35,801 nucleotides of DNA, from assembly GCA_944322685.1 (NCBI GenBank), contig CALUPP010000074.1, forward strand, positions 1 to 35,801. Reading direction: 5' to 3'. Shown here piece by piece: positions 1 through 8,061 of the stretch. Source of the stretch: Candidatus Gastranaerophilales bacterium. GTDB lineage: Bacteria; Cyanobacteriota; Vampirovibrionia; Gastranaerophilales; Gastranaerophilaceae. Under the pieces are notes generated by a model, which was given only the letters and a program-made list of their open reading frames with translations, searched no databases and had not been told where the DNA came from. Position numbers and translations under genes: made by a program. The first letter of the stretch is position 1; the number at the start of each line of letters is the position of its first letter.

Positions 1-1
1 C

Positions 2-127
2 TATGCAAAAAGATCGCCGCTTGAATTCGTCGCGGAGGTTTACGCAAGAATGATGAACGGCCACAAATTCTCCGATGACGTGATGAAACTCTACGAAAAA
101 TACAAAGGCCCCAAAATTCCGGATTAA
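2..127 (+). CDS. C-terminal end of an unidentified protein (truncated by window edge)
   Basis: An open frame runs from the window edge to a TAA at 125-127 and encodes 41 residues rich in charged and aromatic side chains, ending KYKGPKIPD. The frame is shared by no other gene and stops 80 bases before the next start. The stretch SPLEFVAEVYARMM resembles the helix with a conserved Glu (PxEFxAE) that follows the HExxH helix in some zincin-type metallopeptidase domains, but the HExxH part would lie outside the window, so this is only a hint. No terminator was recognised after the stop; the gap holds the promoter of the next gene. Confidence 0.5.
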   Translation, partial: YAKRSPLEFVAEVYARMMNGHKFSDDVMKLYEKYKGPKIPD

Positions 128-170
128 TTCGGCTGATTTTTAACCTAAAAATAAAAAAAAGCTTAATTTT

Positions 171-200
171 TTGTAAAATCCGCGCTCAAATTGCTATAAT
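171..200 (+). promoter_or_regulatory. Promoter of the histidine kinase gene, apparently leaderless
   Basis: A -35 box TTGTAA (171-176) and an extended -10 box TGC-TATAAT (192-200) are separated by 18 bases. The ATG at 207 begins seven bases after the end of the -10 box, where the first transcribed base is expected. There is therefore no room for a ribosome binding site, and the mRNA should be leaderless. Confidence 0.65.
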
Positions 201-206
201 GATTTT

Positions 207-1166
207 ATGGAAATCAACTACGAAAAAATCCTGAACAGTCTGAGCTGCCCGGTTGCGGTTTTTGATAAAAATGACCGGCTCGTCAGCGCAAATCCGGCAT
301 TTTTTAAGCATTTTCCGAATCTTTCGGACAATATAACGCTGAAAACAATAAAATCCGCCCTGCCAAACACCCCGATAAATATAGAAAAATCGGATAATCT
401 GCAAATTTTGACATTTTGCGGCCCGTCGGAAAATATGGAAGCGGCTTACACGGAATTCGTTTCGACAGTAAGCCATGAGCTGAGAACCCCGCTCACAAGC
501 ATCAGAGGATTTGCACAAACTATGATTTCCTCGTACGACAGGCTCGAAACCGCTCAAATTCTGAAATTTTTGGGCATAATTAAAGATCAGTCGAACAGGC
601 TGATAAAACTCGTCGAAAACCTGCTCTCAATCTCAAAAATGCAGTCGCAAAAAGAAAATTTTGTGTATAAATCCTTAAATATTAACGATTTATTGGCGCA
701 AATACTGCCGATTTTGCAAAAACAATACCCCTCGCACAAATTCAGCACGGAAATCACCCGCACAACCCCGCTTATTCTTGCCGACGAGGATAAACTCCAG
801 CAAATATTGATAAATCTTATTGATAACGCCGCAAAATATTCCCCGCAAGGCTCAACAGTGCAAATTCTCACAGCCGGCAGCGGAAATTCTGCCCACATAG
901 AAATAAAAGACCAGGGCGCAGGGATAGCACCCGAAGATTTTGACAAAATTTTTGAAAAATTTACAAGAATTGAAAACCACCTGACCCAAAAAACCGAAGG
1001 AAGCGGGCTCGGGCTTTATATTGTTAAAAATTTGGTTGAAAAAATGGGCGGAAAAATCACCCTAACCAGCTCAACAACCCCGCCGGCCGGCACAAAATTC
1101 ACACTTGAGCTCCCCGCAGCTGACTATGCAGCTCAAAGCGGAAAAAAACTAAAGGAGAATCAATAA
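207..1166 (+). CDS. Soluble PAS-like sensor histidine kinase
   Basis: A 319-residue kinase of a two-component system, expected to autophosphorylate on His90 and pass the phosphate to a receiver Asp. Residues 1-75 look like a small PAS-type sensor (ILNSLSCPVAVFDKNDRLV). The HisKA H-box FVSTVSHELRTP holds His90. The ATPase domain has an N-box (LINLIDNAAKYSP, about 201-213), a G1 box (DQGAGI, 235-240), an F-box (FEKF) and a G2 box (GSGLGLYI, 265-272). No membrane segment is present, so it should act in the cytoplasm. The stop overlaps the ATG of the next gene by one base (TAATG). That neighbour carries two receiver domains and is the natural partner. The start follows directly from a strong promoter and seems leaderless. 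The kinase call is sure; the stimulus is unknown. Confidence 0.93.
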   Translation: MEINYEKILNSLSCPVAVFDKNDRLVSANPAFFKHFPNLSDNITLKTIKSALPNTPINIEKSDNLQILTFCGPSENMEAAYTEFVSTVSHELRTPLTSIRGFAQTMISSYDRLETAQILKFLGIIKDQSNRLIKLVENLLSISKMQSQKENFVYKSLNINDLLAQILPILQKQYPSHKFSTEITRTTPLILADEDKLQQILINLIDNAAKYSPQGSTVQILTAGSGNSAHIEIKDQGAGIAPEDFDKIFEKFTRIENHLTQKTEGSGLGLYIVKNLVEKMGGKITLTSSTTPPAGTKFTLELPAADYAAQSGKKLKENQ

Positions 1167-2473
1167 TGCTCGCAAAAGTAATACTGATTCTCGACAAAAG
1201 ACGGGAACTTTCAACAAAATACAAAAAATTGATTGAACAAAACGGCTCAAAAGTTTTTGTAACGAGCTCTGCGGAGCGTGCTTTTGAGATTTTGTGCGAA
1301 TATGAACCGGATTTGGTGCTAATATCGGACAGCATTGACACTCCGCTTAGCGAAATTTGCAAAAAGCTAAGACTCCTGGGCAGTTCCTCACGCTCGGTTA
1401 TAGTTGCGCTTTCAAAATCGGAAGATATAAACGACAAACTATCCGCACTTGAGGCAGGCGCCGACGATTTTTTGAGCGAACCAATTGATTCTGAGGAGTT
1501 CAAAGCCAGAATAAACGCACATTTGAGACGGCACATCGAAAACTACCTCGATGAAATCACAAATCTTCCCGATGCAAAAATTTCGTTCAGAGTTTTAAAA
1601 AGAACCATCACCGAAAACAAAAATTGGGCGGCTTTGCTCATAAAAATCAACAATTTTGAACAATATAAAGAAATCTACGGCGAGCTGGCCTCGGACAAAA
1701 TGCGCCAGACGTTCAGCGCAATCATTGCATCATCTTTGGACGAAAACGATTTTATCGGCGAGCTGAAAAACGCGGAATTTTTAGTTTTAACCAACTATCT
1801 TAAAGCAGAACACATCGCAAATTTTGTTATTTATGCTTTTAACACGATAGTTGAAAAATTTTACACGGAAAACGACGTAAAACAAGGCTATATCATCCTC
1901 AAGGGCGACGAAAACGAAGGGAAAAGGGTAAATCTCGTTTCCACAGGAATCGGCATAATCTCAAATGAACTGAAAAGTTACAGCAGCCTGAAAAATGCCA
2001 TTAATTCCCTAATCACGACCCAAAAACTGGCCTCAACAAAACAGAATTCCGGCTATGTCATTGATCATCCTGAAATAAGCGCATCTGACTCAGTGAAAAA
2101 ACGTGAATACAACAACAAACTAATGATTATCGAAAAAGATGAAGCACTGAATCTTCTTTTGCAAACAACAGCCCAGATGCAAGGATATAACGTCATTTGC
2201 GGAGCTCCCGAAATCGAAAATGTCGTGGATATCAACCCGGCTGTACTGATTTTGGACGCAGGAGACTCAAAAAACCTCGACGGAATCGAAATTTGCAAAA
2301 AACTCCGCGAAAAAAAAGAGCTAAAAAACATGAAAATTATTGTTTCAACAATTATTCACGACAAAAAACTTATTCTTGATGCAGGCGCCGACCTTTATAT
2401 GCCAAAACCTTACGAATTAGTAAATATTTTTGGCTGGATAGAACGACTCATTGCTGAATACAACGAAATTTAA
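1166..2473 (+). CDS. Receiver - degenerate GGDEF - receiver response regulator
   Basis: This 435-residue protein has three parts. Residues 1-120 are a receiver-like domain that has lost key residues: at the usual phosphoacceptor site it reads DLVLISDS, and the usual Lys-Pro is Glu-Pro (LSEPID). Residues 125-300 resemble a GGDEF domain (DEITNLPDA, LLIKINNFEQYKEIYG), but the signature is ELKNAEF (199-205), so diguanylate cyclase activity is unlikely. Residues 317-432 form an intact receiver with Glu323, Asp326, phosphoacceptor Asp364 (LILDAGD), Ser394 and Lys414 (MPKPY). The order resembles PleD-type proteins rearranged around a dead cyclase. It is translationally coupled to the kinase upstream (one-base overlap) with Shine-Dalgarno AAAGGAGAA at 1150-1158. 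Output is probably protein interaction or a degenerate nucleotide sensor. Confidence 0.85.
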   Translation: MLAKVILILDKRRELSTKYKKLIEQNGSKVFVTSSAERAFEILCEYEPDLVLISDSIDTPLSEICKKLRLLGSSSRSVIVALSKSEDINDKLSALEAGADDFLSEPIDSEEFKARINAHLRRHIENYLDEITNLPDAKISFRVLKRTITENKNWAALLIKINNFEQYKEIYGELASDKMRQTFSAIIASSLDENDFIGELKNAEFLVLTNYLKAEHIANFVIYAFNTIVEKFYTENDVKQGYIILKGDENEGKRVNLVSTGIGIISNELKSYSSLKNAINSLITTQKLASTKQNSGYVIDHPEISASDSVKKREYNNKLMIIEKDEALNLLLQTTAQMQGYNVICGAPEIENVVDINPAVLILDAGDSKNLDGIEICKKLREKKELKNMKIIVSTIIHDKKLILDAGADLYMPKPYELVNIFGWIERLIAEYNEI

Positions 2474-3379
2474 TTATTTGTTTTCTATAATTTTTATAGT
2501 ACATAGAGGATAAATGTATGAATGCAATAAAGGCGCAAGAGATTGATCCGCAAAACAATTAGGATCAACCGCAGTACTATAATCATAAAGACCATTCATC
2601 GGTTGAATTTCATCCAAAATTTCTGCATCAAGAAAAGACATTGGATCTTTAGTCCATTCCAAACCGGCAAATGCACCATATTTAGCAGAAATCATTGTCA
2701 TTGGCGCTGATTCAGATTTTTCCAAATCAGGTGTTGAATATATTATTTTGGCCATCAAATATGTACCGTCATAAGCAGCAACTCCGCCAGGCACAACAAC
2801 CGGTTCTTTCAAATTTATAAAAAACGGAACCAAATCAGGTTTTTTATTTTCAGTAACTTCAGTACTATTAGGCAATTTTGAACCGTTCAAATCTACCCAT
2901 ATCATAACCCATTTATTATGTTCACTATCACCTATATCACCTAAAAGAACCATATAAAAACGCATCCCGTTAGAAGCAACAAATGTTGGATCTACCGCGA
3001 TTTTTTTCTTTGCATCAACGAAAGTTTCACCATAATTGTATATATTATTACAGTTTGTATAGCTTGTATTTATATAACCGGAACTTCTATCCGCAAGATC
3101 TTTACAAAAAAGTATAGGATCTTCCGGGAATGTCTTTAAATTGTCCTCATTAACCTCACTGGCCGTAGTATTCGCCTTATTATAAAGATCCTCGTTGTAA
3201 TCAGCAGCATCCTGTTTGATATTATAAACAGCTGTATTCAATATATCATAAGCCTTGTAGCACAACTTGCCGTACATTTTGTCGTTAGGTCTTATTGTGG
3301 TAATCATGGCCACGGCAATAACTCCGACAATGACCAAAACTATAAGAATTTCAGCAGTAGAAAAACCTTTCTTAAACAT
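2474..3379 (-). CDS. Type IV prepilin-like (pseudopilin) protein
   Basis: The 301-residue protein begins with a classic class III prepilin signal: short basic leader MFKKG, cleavage expected between Gly5 and Phe6, Glu10 at position +5 of the mature chain, then a hydrophobic helix (ILIVLVIVGVIAVAMITTI). The remaining residues form a soluble domain with about six cysteines, none in a pattern I recognise. A prepilin peptidase would process it, and it would join a type IV pilus or pseudopilus as a major or minor subunit. It is last in an operon: its ATG lies inside the end of the DUF3326 gene (8-base overlap) with GGAGAAG as ribosome binding site. It abuts the convergent regulator gene with no spacer. 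The prepilin call is strong; the exact role is open. Confidence 0.85.
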   Translation of the reverse strand: MFKKGFSTAEILIVLVIVGVIAVAMITTIRPNDKMYGKLCYKAYDILNTAVYNIKQDAADYNEDLYNKANTTASEVNEDNLKTFPEDPILFCKDLADRSSGYINTSYTNCNNIYNYGETFVDAKKKIAVDPTFVASNGMRFYMVLLGDIGDSEHNKWVMIWVDLNGSKLPNSTEVTENKKPDLVPFFINLKEPVVVPGGVAAYDGTYLMAKIIYSTPDLEKSESAPMTMISAKYGAFAGLEWTKDPMSFLDAEILDEIQPMNGLYDYSTAVDPNCFADQSLAPLLHSYIYPLCTIKIIENK

Positions 3380-4355
3380 ATTCTTCTCCGGATTGCAATA
3401 CTTTTATATATTCATCGTATGTATCTATTTCTATTATACCATTTTGCAAATTAATTGCACCCCCTGTGATATCAAGAACTGTTTTGTTCTCTTTCACCGC
3501 ATAAACGGGAATTTTATGCTCAATCGCATCAAAAACCGCACTTGAACCCAAAGAATTATAAGGCATCACAACAGAATGCAAATTTTTATATGTTATGCAG
3601 CCGTTTTCATCATATTTTCTAATCAAAGGCGCATTTTGAAGCCCCAGCAAAATGCATGGCAAAAAAGTCGGTGTAATATACTCTGCGCTGACTTTTGAAT
3701 CAACAATATCGCCCCTGATTTCCACATCCGCAAAAGCCGGCGCATGCGCGCACGGACAAAGGAGATTTTTTGAAAGATAATGCGAAATCACGCCCTCAAC
3801 ACCGCCGACAATATCAACTCCCGTGCCGTTTTCGTAGTCATCCTCCGGCGGCTCATCAAAAAAAGCAACAACAGCAAGCGCTTCAGCGCCTTTTTTCAGT
3901 AATTTTTTGCCTGCTTCAAGCAGCGTTTCCGGATTTTTCAACGCCCCGGTTGAAATCCCAGCAGCAGTCGTAAAAAACTCAACCCCTGCGCATTCTTTAG
4001 TTATCTCATATCCGATAATTTCGGTTCCGTAAACGGTTTTGACAGCATTCATCGTGTTTATATGGATATTTAGAACATTTTCGGGTATTGCCCGATCAAA
4101 AATTATCCCGATTTTGTTGTTTTTATGCGGTAAAAGCGAAATTTCACCGCGCAAAAATTTTGAAATGCTCCACCCCTCAACATAAAGCATATTTTCATTG
4201 ATTCCGGAAAACGCAGCCGCATTAACAACATTCGGGTTGACAATAAGCGGCATAAATTTTGATATTTTTGCCGCCACAGGGCTTGCATCACCGGCATATC
4301 CGCCGATTGAGGCGCCAACCCCGGTCGGAACTATCATCATTGCGTATTTTTTCAT
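3372..4355 (-). CDS. DUF3326 family protein
   Basis: A 327-residue protein that I match to DUF3326, a family I know mainly from cyanobacteria and whose function I cannot state. The recognisable part is the N-terminus: VPTGVGASIGGYAGDASPVA at about residues 9-28, followed by LIVNPNVVNAA and MLYVEGWSISKF. Other Gly/Pro-rich blocks include CPCAHAPAF and LHSVVMPYNSLGSSAVFDA. No signal peptide or membrane span is seen, so it is probably a cytoplasmic enzyme. Its start overlaps the stop of the upstream hydrolase gene by four bases (ATGA) and its end overlaps the prepilin gene by eight, so all three are probably made together. Confidence 0.75.
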   Translation of the reverse strand: MKKYAMMIVPTGVGASIGGYAGDASPVAAKISKFMPLIVNPNVVNAAAFSGINENMLYVEGWSISKFLRGEISLLPHKNNKIGIIFDRAIPENVLNIHINTMNAVKTVYGTEIIGYEITKECAGVEFFTTAAGISTGALKNPETLLEAGKKLLKKGAEALAVVAFFDEPPEDDYENGTGVDIVGGVEGVISHYLSKNLLCPCAHAPAFADVEIRGDIVDSKVSAEYITPTFLPCILLGLQNAPLIRKYDENGCITYKNLHSVVMPYNSLGSSAVFDAIEHKIPVYAVKENKTVLDITGGAINLQNGIIEIDTYDEYIKVLQSGEEYV

Positions 4356-5032
4356 AATTCAATTGAATCCCCGGGCGTCAGTATGACACATTTTAAGCCT
4401 GCATCTTCAGCTTTGCATTTAAATTCTTCTTCATCCGCAACAATCGCCGGAAAAGTATTATAATGCATCGGAATAACGGTTTTTGCCCCGAGCCACTTCG
4501 CAGCAACTATCGCATCGTCAATTCCCATTGTAAAAGTATCCCCAATCGGCAAAAGCGCTATGTCAGGAGGCATTGTTTCGCCGATAACTTTCATTTCCAT
4601 ATTCAAACAGTTATCTCCGGCATGATAAACCCTCACACCGTTCAATTCCAGCATTATAGAAGCAGGCATACCGGCATATTCACCCTCGGGAGTGGAACTG
4701 CTGTGAAAAGCGGGGAAAAATTTCGCAAAACCGCCGTTTATTGCAACTCTTGCGCCGATATTAACCCCGGAAGCATTGGCTCCATTGTCAGAACAGTACC
4801 TCGCAAGCTCAAAAACAGCCGTCAGAGGCACACCATGCTCTCTGGAAATCTGAATAGCATCGCCCAGATGGTCGGAATGCCCGTGCGTCAGCAAAATATC
4901 TCTGACATTTTCATACTTTATAAGCCAAACCGCCGACGGATTGTGCGTAATAAACGGGTCAATCAAAACTCCGGCATCGCCTGCCGCAATATAAAACCCG
5001 CTATGACCAATATAATTAATAAATACAGACAT
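4352..5032 (-). CDS. UPF0173-type metallo-beta-lactamase-fold hydrolase
   Basis: A 226-residue hydrolase with the beta-lactamase fold. The metal-binding motif THGHSDHLGD gives His50, His52, Asp54 and His55; further ligands are likely in FHSSSTPEG, YHAGDNC and PMHYNTFP. Length and motifs fit the UPF0173 (YtkL-like) group of predicted metal-dependent hydrolases, whose substrate is not known to me. The open frame extends to 5119, but the start at 5032 is preferred because GGAGGT lies four to five bases upstream and the family begins near IxYxGHSGF. It is first in an operon with the DUF3326 and prepilin genes, behind a good promoter. Confidence 0.85.
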   Translation of the reverse strand: MSVFINYIGHSGFYIAAGDAGVLIDPFITHNPSAVWLIKYENVRDILLTHGHSDHLGDAIQISREHGVPLTAVFELARYCSDNGANASGVNIGARVAINGGFAKFFPAFHSSSTPEGEYAGMPASIMLELNGVRVYHAGDNCLNMEMKVIGETMPPDIALLPIGDTFTMGIDDAIVAAKWLGAKTVIPMHYNTFPAIVADEEEFKCKAEDAGLKCVILTPGDSIEL

Positions 5033-5071
5033 ATAACCTCCAGTTTGCCAAGACATTGGGATGTTTGCATT

Positions 5072-5100
5072 ATTATAACAAATTCTCCCGATTTTTACAG
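5072..5100 (-). promoter_or_regulatory. Promoter of the hydrolase-DUF3326-prepilin operon
   Basis: On the minus strand a CTGTAA box (5095-5100) is followed after 17 bases by an extended -10 box TGT-TATAAT (hexamer at 5072-5077). Transcription should start near 5065, giving a leader of about 33 bases that contains the GGAGGT of the first gene. It faces away from the HD-GYP gene promoter in the same gap. Confidence 0.6.
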
Positions 5101-5131
5101 AAATTTTAACTAAAATCATCTAAATACACTG

Positions 5132-5159
5132 TTTTCAAAACACAAAAATGGCTTATAAT
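5132..5159 (+). promoter_or_regulatory. Candidate promoter of the HD-GYP/trmFO pair
   Basis: A perfect TATAAT (5154-5159) has a weaker TTTTCA (5132-5137) 16 bases upstream. The start codon at 5186 leaves a leader of about 20 bases with only a weak ribosome binding site (GTGGGA). Confidence 0.4.
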
Positions 5160-5185
5160 AGGTTAAAAGATAAAGTGGGATAACT

Positions 5186-6250
5186 ATGGAACGCATATTC
5201 GTTGAAGATTTAATCCAATACAAAATGATACCTTTTGACCTCTACAATGACAGAGGAATAAAGCTCATGAGCGCAGGCGAAATCCTGACCTCCGGAAAGC
5301 TTCTGCGAGTCAGCCAATACGATGTGTTGTACAAAGAAATCCCGCAAAAGCCTAAAAACACCCAGCCCCCAAAGCCGCAACCGCAGCCAAAAGAACAAGA
5401 CTCGAATAAAAAACAGCAGGAAAAACCGCAAAAAACAAAAAAAGAAAAAGAAGAACCCGCCGAAGAAAGCGAAGAAAATGAAAACGAAATCATCGATGAC
5501 ACATCATCGGACATCGTCGTTAATGCAACAGCAAAAATAAAACCCGATTTCCAAATAAAAATGAAAACAAACTACGCAAACTCCATTTCGTCCTTAAAAG
5601 TGCACGAAAATAAAGAAGCAATCAAACAAATCAACGAAATGAAGTCAAAAATACTATCCGAAATCGGAACAATAATCGATGACGTAAAATTTTGCTCCCA
5701 GTTGAAGCTTTTGGGCGATTATTACAACACACATGCATTAAATACCTCGATTCTCGCAACAGCACTGGGCTACAAGCTTGAATTTGACTCTGAAAAAATC
5801 GAAAATCTTACACAGAGCGCTCTTTTGCACGATATAGGCATGACAAAATTTCCTCCGGAGCTTTTAAACAAAACAAAACGCTCAAATAAAGACGAAAAAC
5901 TCCTGGAAAAACACACCCTCATCGGCTACAAAATTCTTAAAGACGAGATGAAAATGCCTGAAGAAATTTGCCGCGTAGCGCTCGAACACCATGAAAACCA
6001 CGACGGTTCCGGCTATCCGTATGGCCTTTCCGGCGATCAAATCGGAGAATTAAGCAGAATCGTAGGACTTTGCAGCCTTTTTGACGACTTAACCTCAGGC
6101 CGCACAAAATACAAGGTCAAAAACACCAAAGATGCCCTGCGTATAATGCTGGAATTCGGCTCCCACCGTTTTCCGCCCGAACTTTTGTACAAATTTGTCA
6201 ACATGTTCAGATACAATGACCTAAATACATTCGATGAAATGGTGCAATGA
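5186..6250 (+). CDS. HD-GYP domain phosphodiesterase-like protein
   Basis: A 354-residue protein with a C-terminal HD-GYP domain, the family that degrades cyclic di-GMP to pGpG/GMP. Key residues are present: His183 (YNTHALNTS), the HD pair His215-Asp216 (LLHDIGM), His243, the signature HHENHDGSGYP at 268-278, and Asp300 (SLFDDLTSG). Residues 1-52 form a small N-terminal module. They are followed by a low-complexity Pro/Lys/Gln then Glu-rich linker (about 53-105), which explains the purine-rich, frame-ambiguous DNA there. No membrane span is seen. Together with the degenerate GGDEF protein nearby it suggests cyclic di-GMP signalling, possibly tied to pili. Its stop overlaps the trmFO start (ATGA). 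Confidence 0.9.
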   Translation: MERIFVEDLIQYKMIPFDLYNDRGIKLMSAGEILTSGKLLRVSQYDVLYKEIPQKPKNTQPPKPQPQPKEQDSNKKQQEKPQKTKKEKEEPAEESEENENEIIDDTSSDIVVNATAKIKPDFQIKMKTNYANSISSLKVHENKEAIKQINEMKSKILSEIGTIIDDVKFCSQLKLLGDYYNTHALNTSILATALGYKLEFDSEKIENLTQSALLHDIGMTKFPPELLNKTKRSNKDEKLLEKHTLIGYKILKDEMKMPEEICRVALEHHENHDGSGYPYGLSGDQIGELSRIVGLCSLFDDLTSGRTKYKVKNTKDALRIMLEFGSHRFPPELLYKFVNMFRYNDLNTFDEMVQ

Positions 6251-7560
6251 TGAAAGCTGTCGTAATCGGAGGCGGGCTGGCCGGGACTGAAGCCGCATTG
6301 CAGCTCGCAAAACAAGGAATTAAAGTCGATTTGTACGAAATGCGCCCGAAAAAAACAACAGGCGCCCACAAAACCGAAAAACTGGCGGAATTTGTCTGCT
6401 CAAACAGCCTCGGATCCTATGATGTCACGAATGCGAGCGGACTTTTGAAAAAAGAAATGTCCCTGCTCGGCTCGTACCTGATAAAAGCCGCTTTTGAATC
6501 GTCTGTGCCCGCCGGCGCGGCTCTTGCCATCGACAGAGAGCTTTTTTCAGCAAAAATAACGAATTTGATTGAAGAAAATCCGAATATTAACCTCATCCGC
6601 GAAGAAATCACGGAAATCCCGACAGAACCGGCCATTATTGCCTCAGGCCCGCTGACCTCGGAGCCGCTTGCGGAAAAAATCAAAGAATTTTGCTCTCAGG
6701 AGCATCTGCACTTCTTTGATGCAATCGCACCTATTGTCGAAAAAGATTCAATCAACTTCGACATCGCGTTCTACGCAAGCCGCTACGACAAGGGCGAAGC
6801 CTCCTACATAAACTGCCCATTTGACAAAGAACAATACGAAAATTTCTACAAAATCCTGACCACAGCCGAAAAAATCGAGCTAAAAGACTTTGAAAAAGAC
6901 GCAAAATTCTTTGAATCCTGCCTGCCAATCGAAGTTCTTGCCTCACGCGGCGAAGATACGCTCAGATTCGGCCCGATGAAACCCGTAGGCCTCGTTGACA
7001 AAAGAACAGGAAAACAAAACTATGCGGTTGTCCAGCTCCGCCAGGACAATTTGTCCGCCTCAATGTACAACCTCGTCGGTTTTCAGACAAATCTGAAATG
7101 GGGCGCCCAAAAAGAGCTGGTTCATTCAATCCCGGGGCTGGAAAACGCAAATATTCTAAGATACGGCGTCATGCACCGCAACACATTCATAAACAGCCCC
7201 AAAATTCTGAATAAATTTCTTCAATGCAAAAAACGCAAAGACCTTTTCTTCGCCGGCCAAATCACCGGAACCGAAGGCTACACGGAATCCATCGCAACAG
7301 GCATGTACGCGGGAATAAACCTCGCAAAATACCTAAAAAACGAAAATTTTCTCGAACTCCCCGACATAACAATGCTCGGCGCACTCACCTCCTATATTTC
7401 ATTCGAAGAACACAAGCATTTTCAGCCCGTAAACTCAAATTGGGGCATTGTAAAACCGCTTGAAGCCGACAAAAAAATCAAAAAGAATAAAAAATTGAAA
7501 AACGAACTCCTCGCAAAACGCTCAATTGAATACCTGGAAACGATTGTTGAACATAAATAG
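6247..7560 (+). CDS. trmFO: TrmFO, folate/FAD-dependent tRNA (uracil-54 C5)-methyltransferase
   Basis: This enzyme makes 5-methyluridine at position 54 in the T-loop of tRNAs, using methylene-tetrahydrofolate as carbon donor and FADH2 as reductant. The 437-residue length is typical. The N-terminal dinucleotide-binding motif VVIGGGLAGTEAA is followed by LYEMRP. Two functional cysteines are in place: Cys51 in FVCSNSLGSYDVTNASG and Cys225 in FFESCLPIE. The conserved LRFGPMKPVGL and the C-terminal GQITGTEGYTESIATG also match. The start overlaps the HD-GYP stop; ATG at 6247 or the adjacent ATG at 6250 are equally possible, and translation is probably coupled. TrmFO is used by many Gram-positive bacteria and cyanobacteria in place of SAM-dependent TrmA. 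Confidence 0.96.
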   Translation: MMKAVVIGGGLAGTEAALQLAKQGIKVDLYEMRPKKTTGAHKTEKLAEFVCSNSLGSYDVTNASGLLKKEMSLLGSYLIKAAFESSVPAGAALAIDRELFSAKITNLIEENPNINLIREEITEIPTEPAIIASGPLTSEPLAEKIKEFCSQEHLHFFDAIAPIVEKDSINFDIAFYASRYDKGEASYINCPFDKEQYENFYKILTTAEKIELKDFEKDAKFFESCLPIEVLASRGEDTLRFGPMKPVGLVDKRTGKQNYAVVQLRQDNLSASMYNLVGFQTNLKWGAQKELVHSIPGLENANILRYGVMHRNTFINSPKILNKFLQCKKRKDLFFAGQITGTEGYTESIATGMYAGINLAKYLKNENFLELPDITMLGALTSYISFEEHKHFQPVNSNWGIVKPLEADKKIKKNKKLKNELLAKRSIEYLETIVEHK

Positions 7561-7699
7561 AAAACAATTCATCTTTTCACTAATAATAAATAAAAAATCG
7601 CTCCCAATTCATCAAAATAGCCTAAAACCAGTTAAATTCCGCTCAAAAATACCAAAATAACATCAAAAATTTCCGCTGGCGAAAATAATTTATTATTTG

Positions 7700-7705
7700 T
7701 ATAAT
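7700..7705 (+). promoter_or_regulatory. -10 box of the small zinc-ribbon gene, possibly leaderless
   Basis: A perfect TATAAT ends seven bases before the ATG at 7713, and no Shine-Dalgarno sequence fits between them. The -35 region is not convincing. The rest of the 152-base gap after trmFO is A+T-rich and shows no clear terminator. Confidence 0.4.
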
Positions 7706-7712
7706 AAAAGCT

Positions 7713-8033
7713 ATGGATAAAAACGAAGAATTGAGAATCATTGAAGAAATGCAGGCAGTAGCCGCCCAGATGAAGCAGGATGACATTGACGAAAACCCTG
7801 ATTCGGCAAATGAATACTTTGACTGCGACTGCTGCGGAAAAACAATGCCTCTGGCAGGCTCAATCGCCTACGGAAACGTAAGATTGTGCAATGATTGCGT
7901 TCTTCTTGCAGAAACGGGGTTTGCGCTGGGCAAATTGAAAAATATCGACGATTTGCTCACCGCAATGGAGGATAAAAAACTCGAAAACCTCTGCGAATTC
8001 ATAAAACAGGACGAACAGCGCAGCAAAAATTAA
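7713..8033 (+). CDS. Small zinc-ribbon-like protein of unknown function
   Basis: A 106-residue acidic protein. Two cysteine pairs, Cys38/Cys41 (CDCCGK) and Cys59/Cys62 (CNDC), are spaced as in a zinc ribbon, with an extra Cys40. An N-terminal helix (IIEEMQAVAAQMKQDD) and a C-terminal charged helix flank the ribbon. I do not recognise a family. It is followed after 28 bases by the LptF/G permease gene on the same strand, so the two are probably cotranscribed. It may be a regulator, an adaptor or a structural zinc protein; nothing in the sequence decides. Confidence 0.7.
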   Translation: MDKNEELRIIEEMQAVAAQMKQDDIDENPDSANEYFDCDCCGKTMPLAGSIAYGNVRLCNDCVLLAETGFALGKLKNIDDLLTAMEDKKLENLCEFIKQDEQRSKN

Positions 8034-8061
8034 AAAAAATCCCCAAAGTACGAAAGAAAGT

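Noticed and set aside
4463-5113. 216-codon open frame on the plus strand opposite the UPF0173 hydrolase
   Set aside because: It is fully antisense to a gene with clear metal-binding motifs, and its product has no recognisable features.
5033-5119. N-terminal extension of the UPF0173 hydrolase up to 5119
   Set aside because: The extra residues do not fit the family, and a strong Shine-Dalgarno site lies directly before the ATG at 5032.
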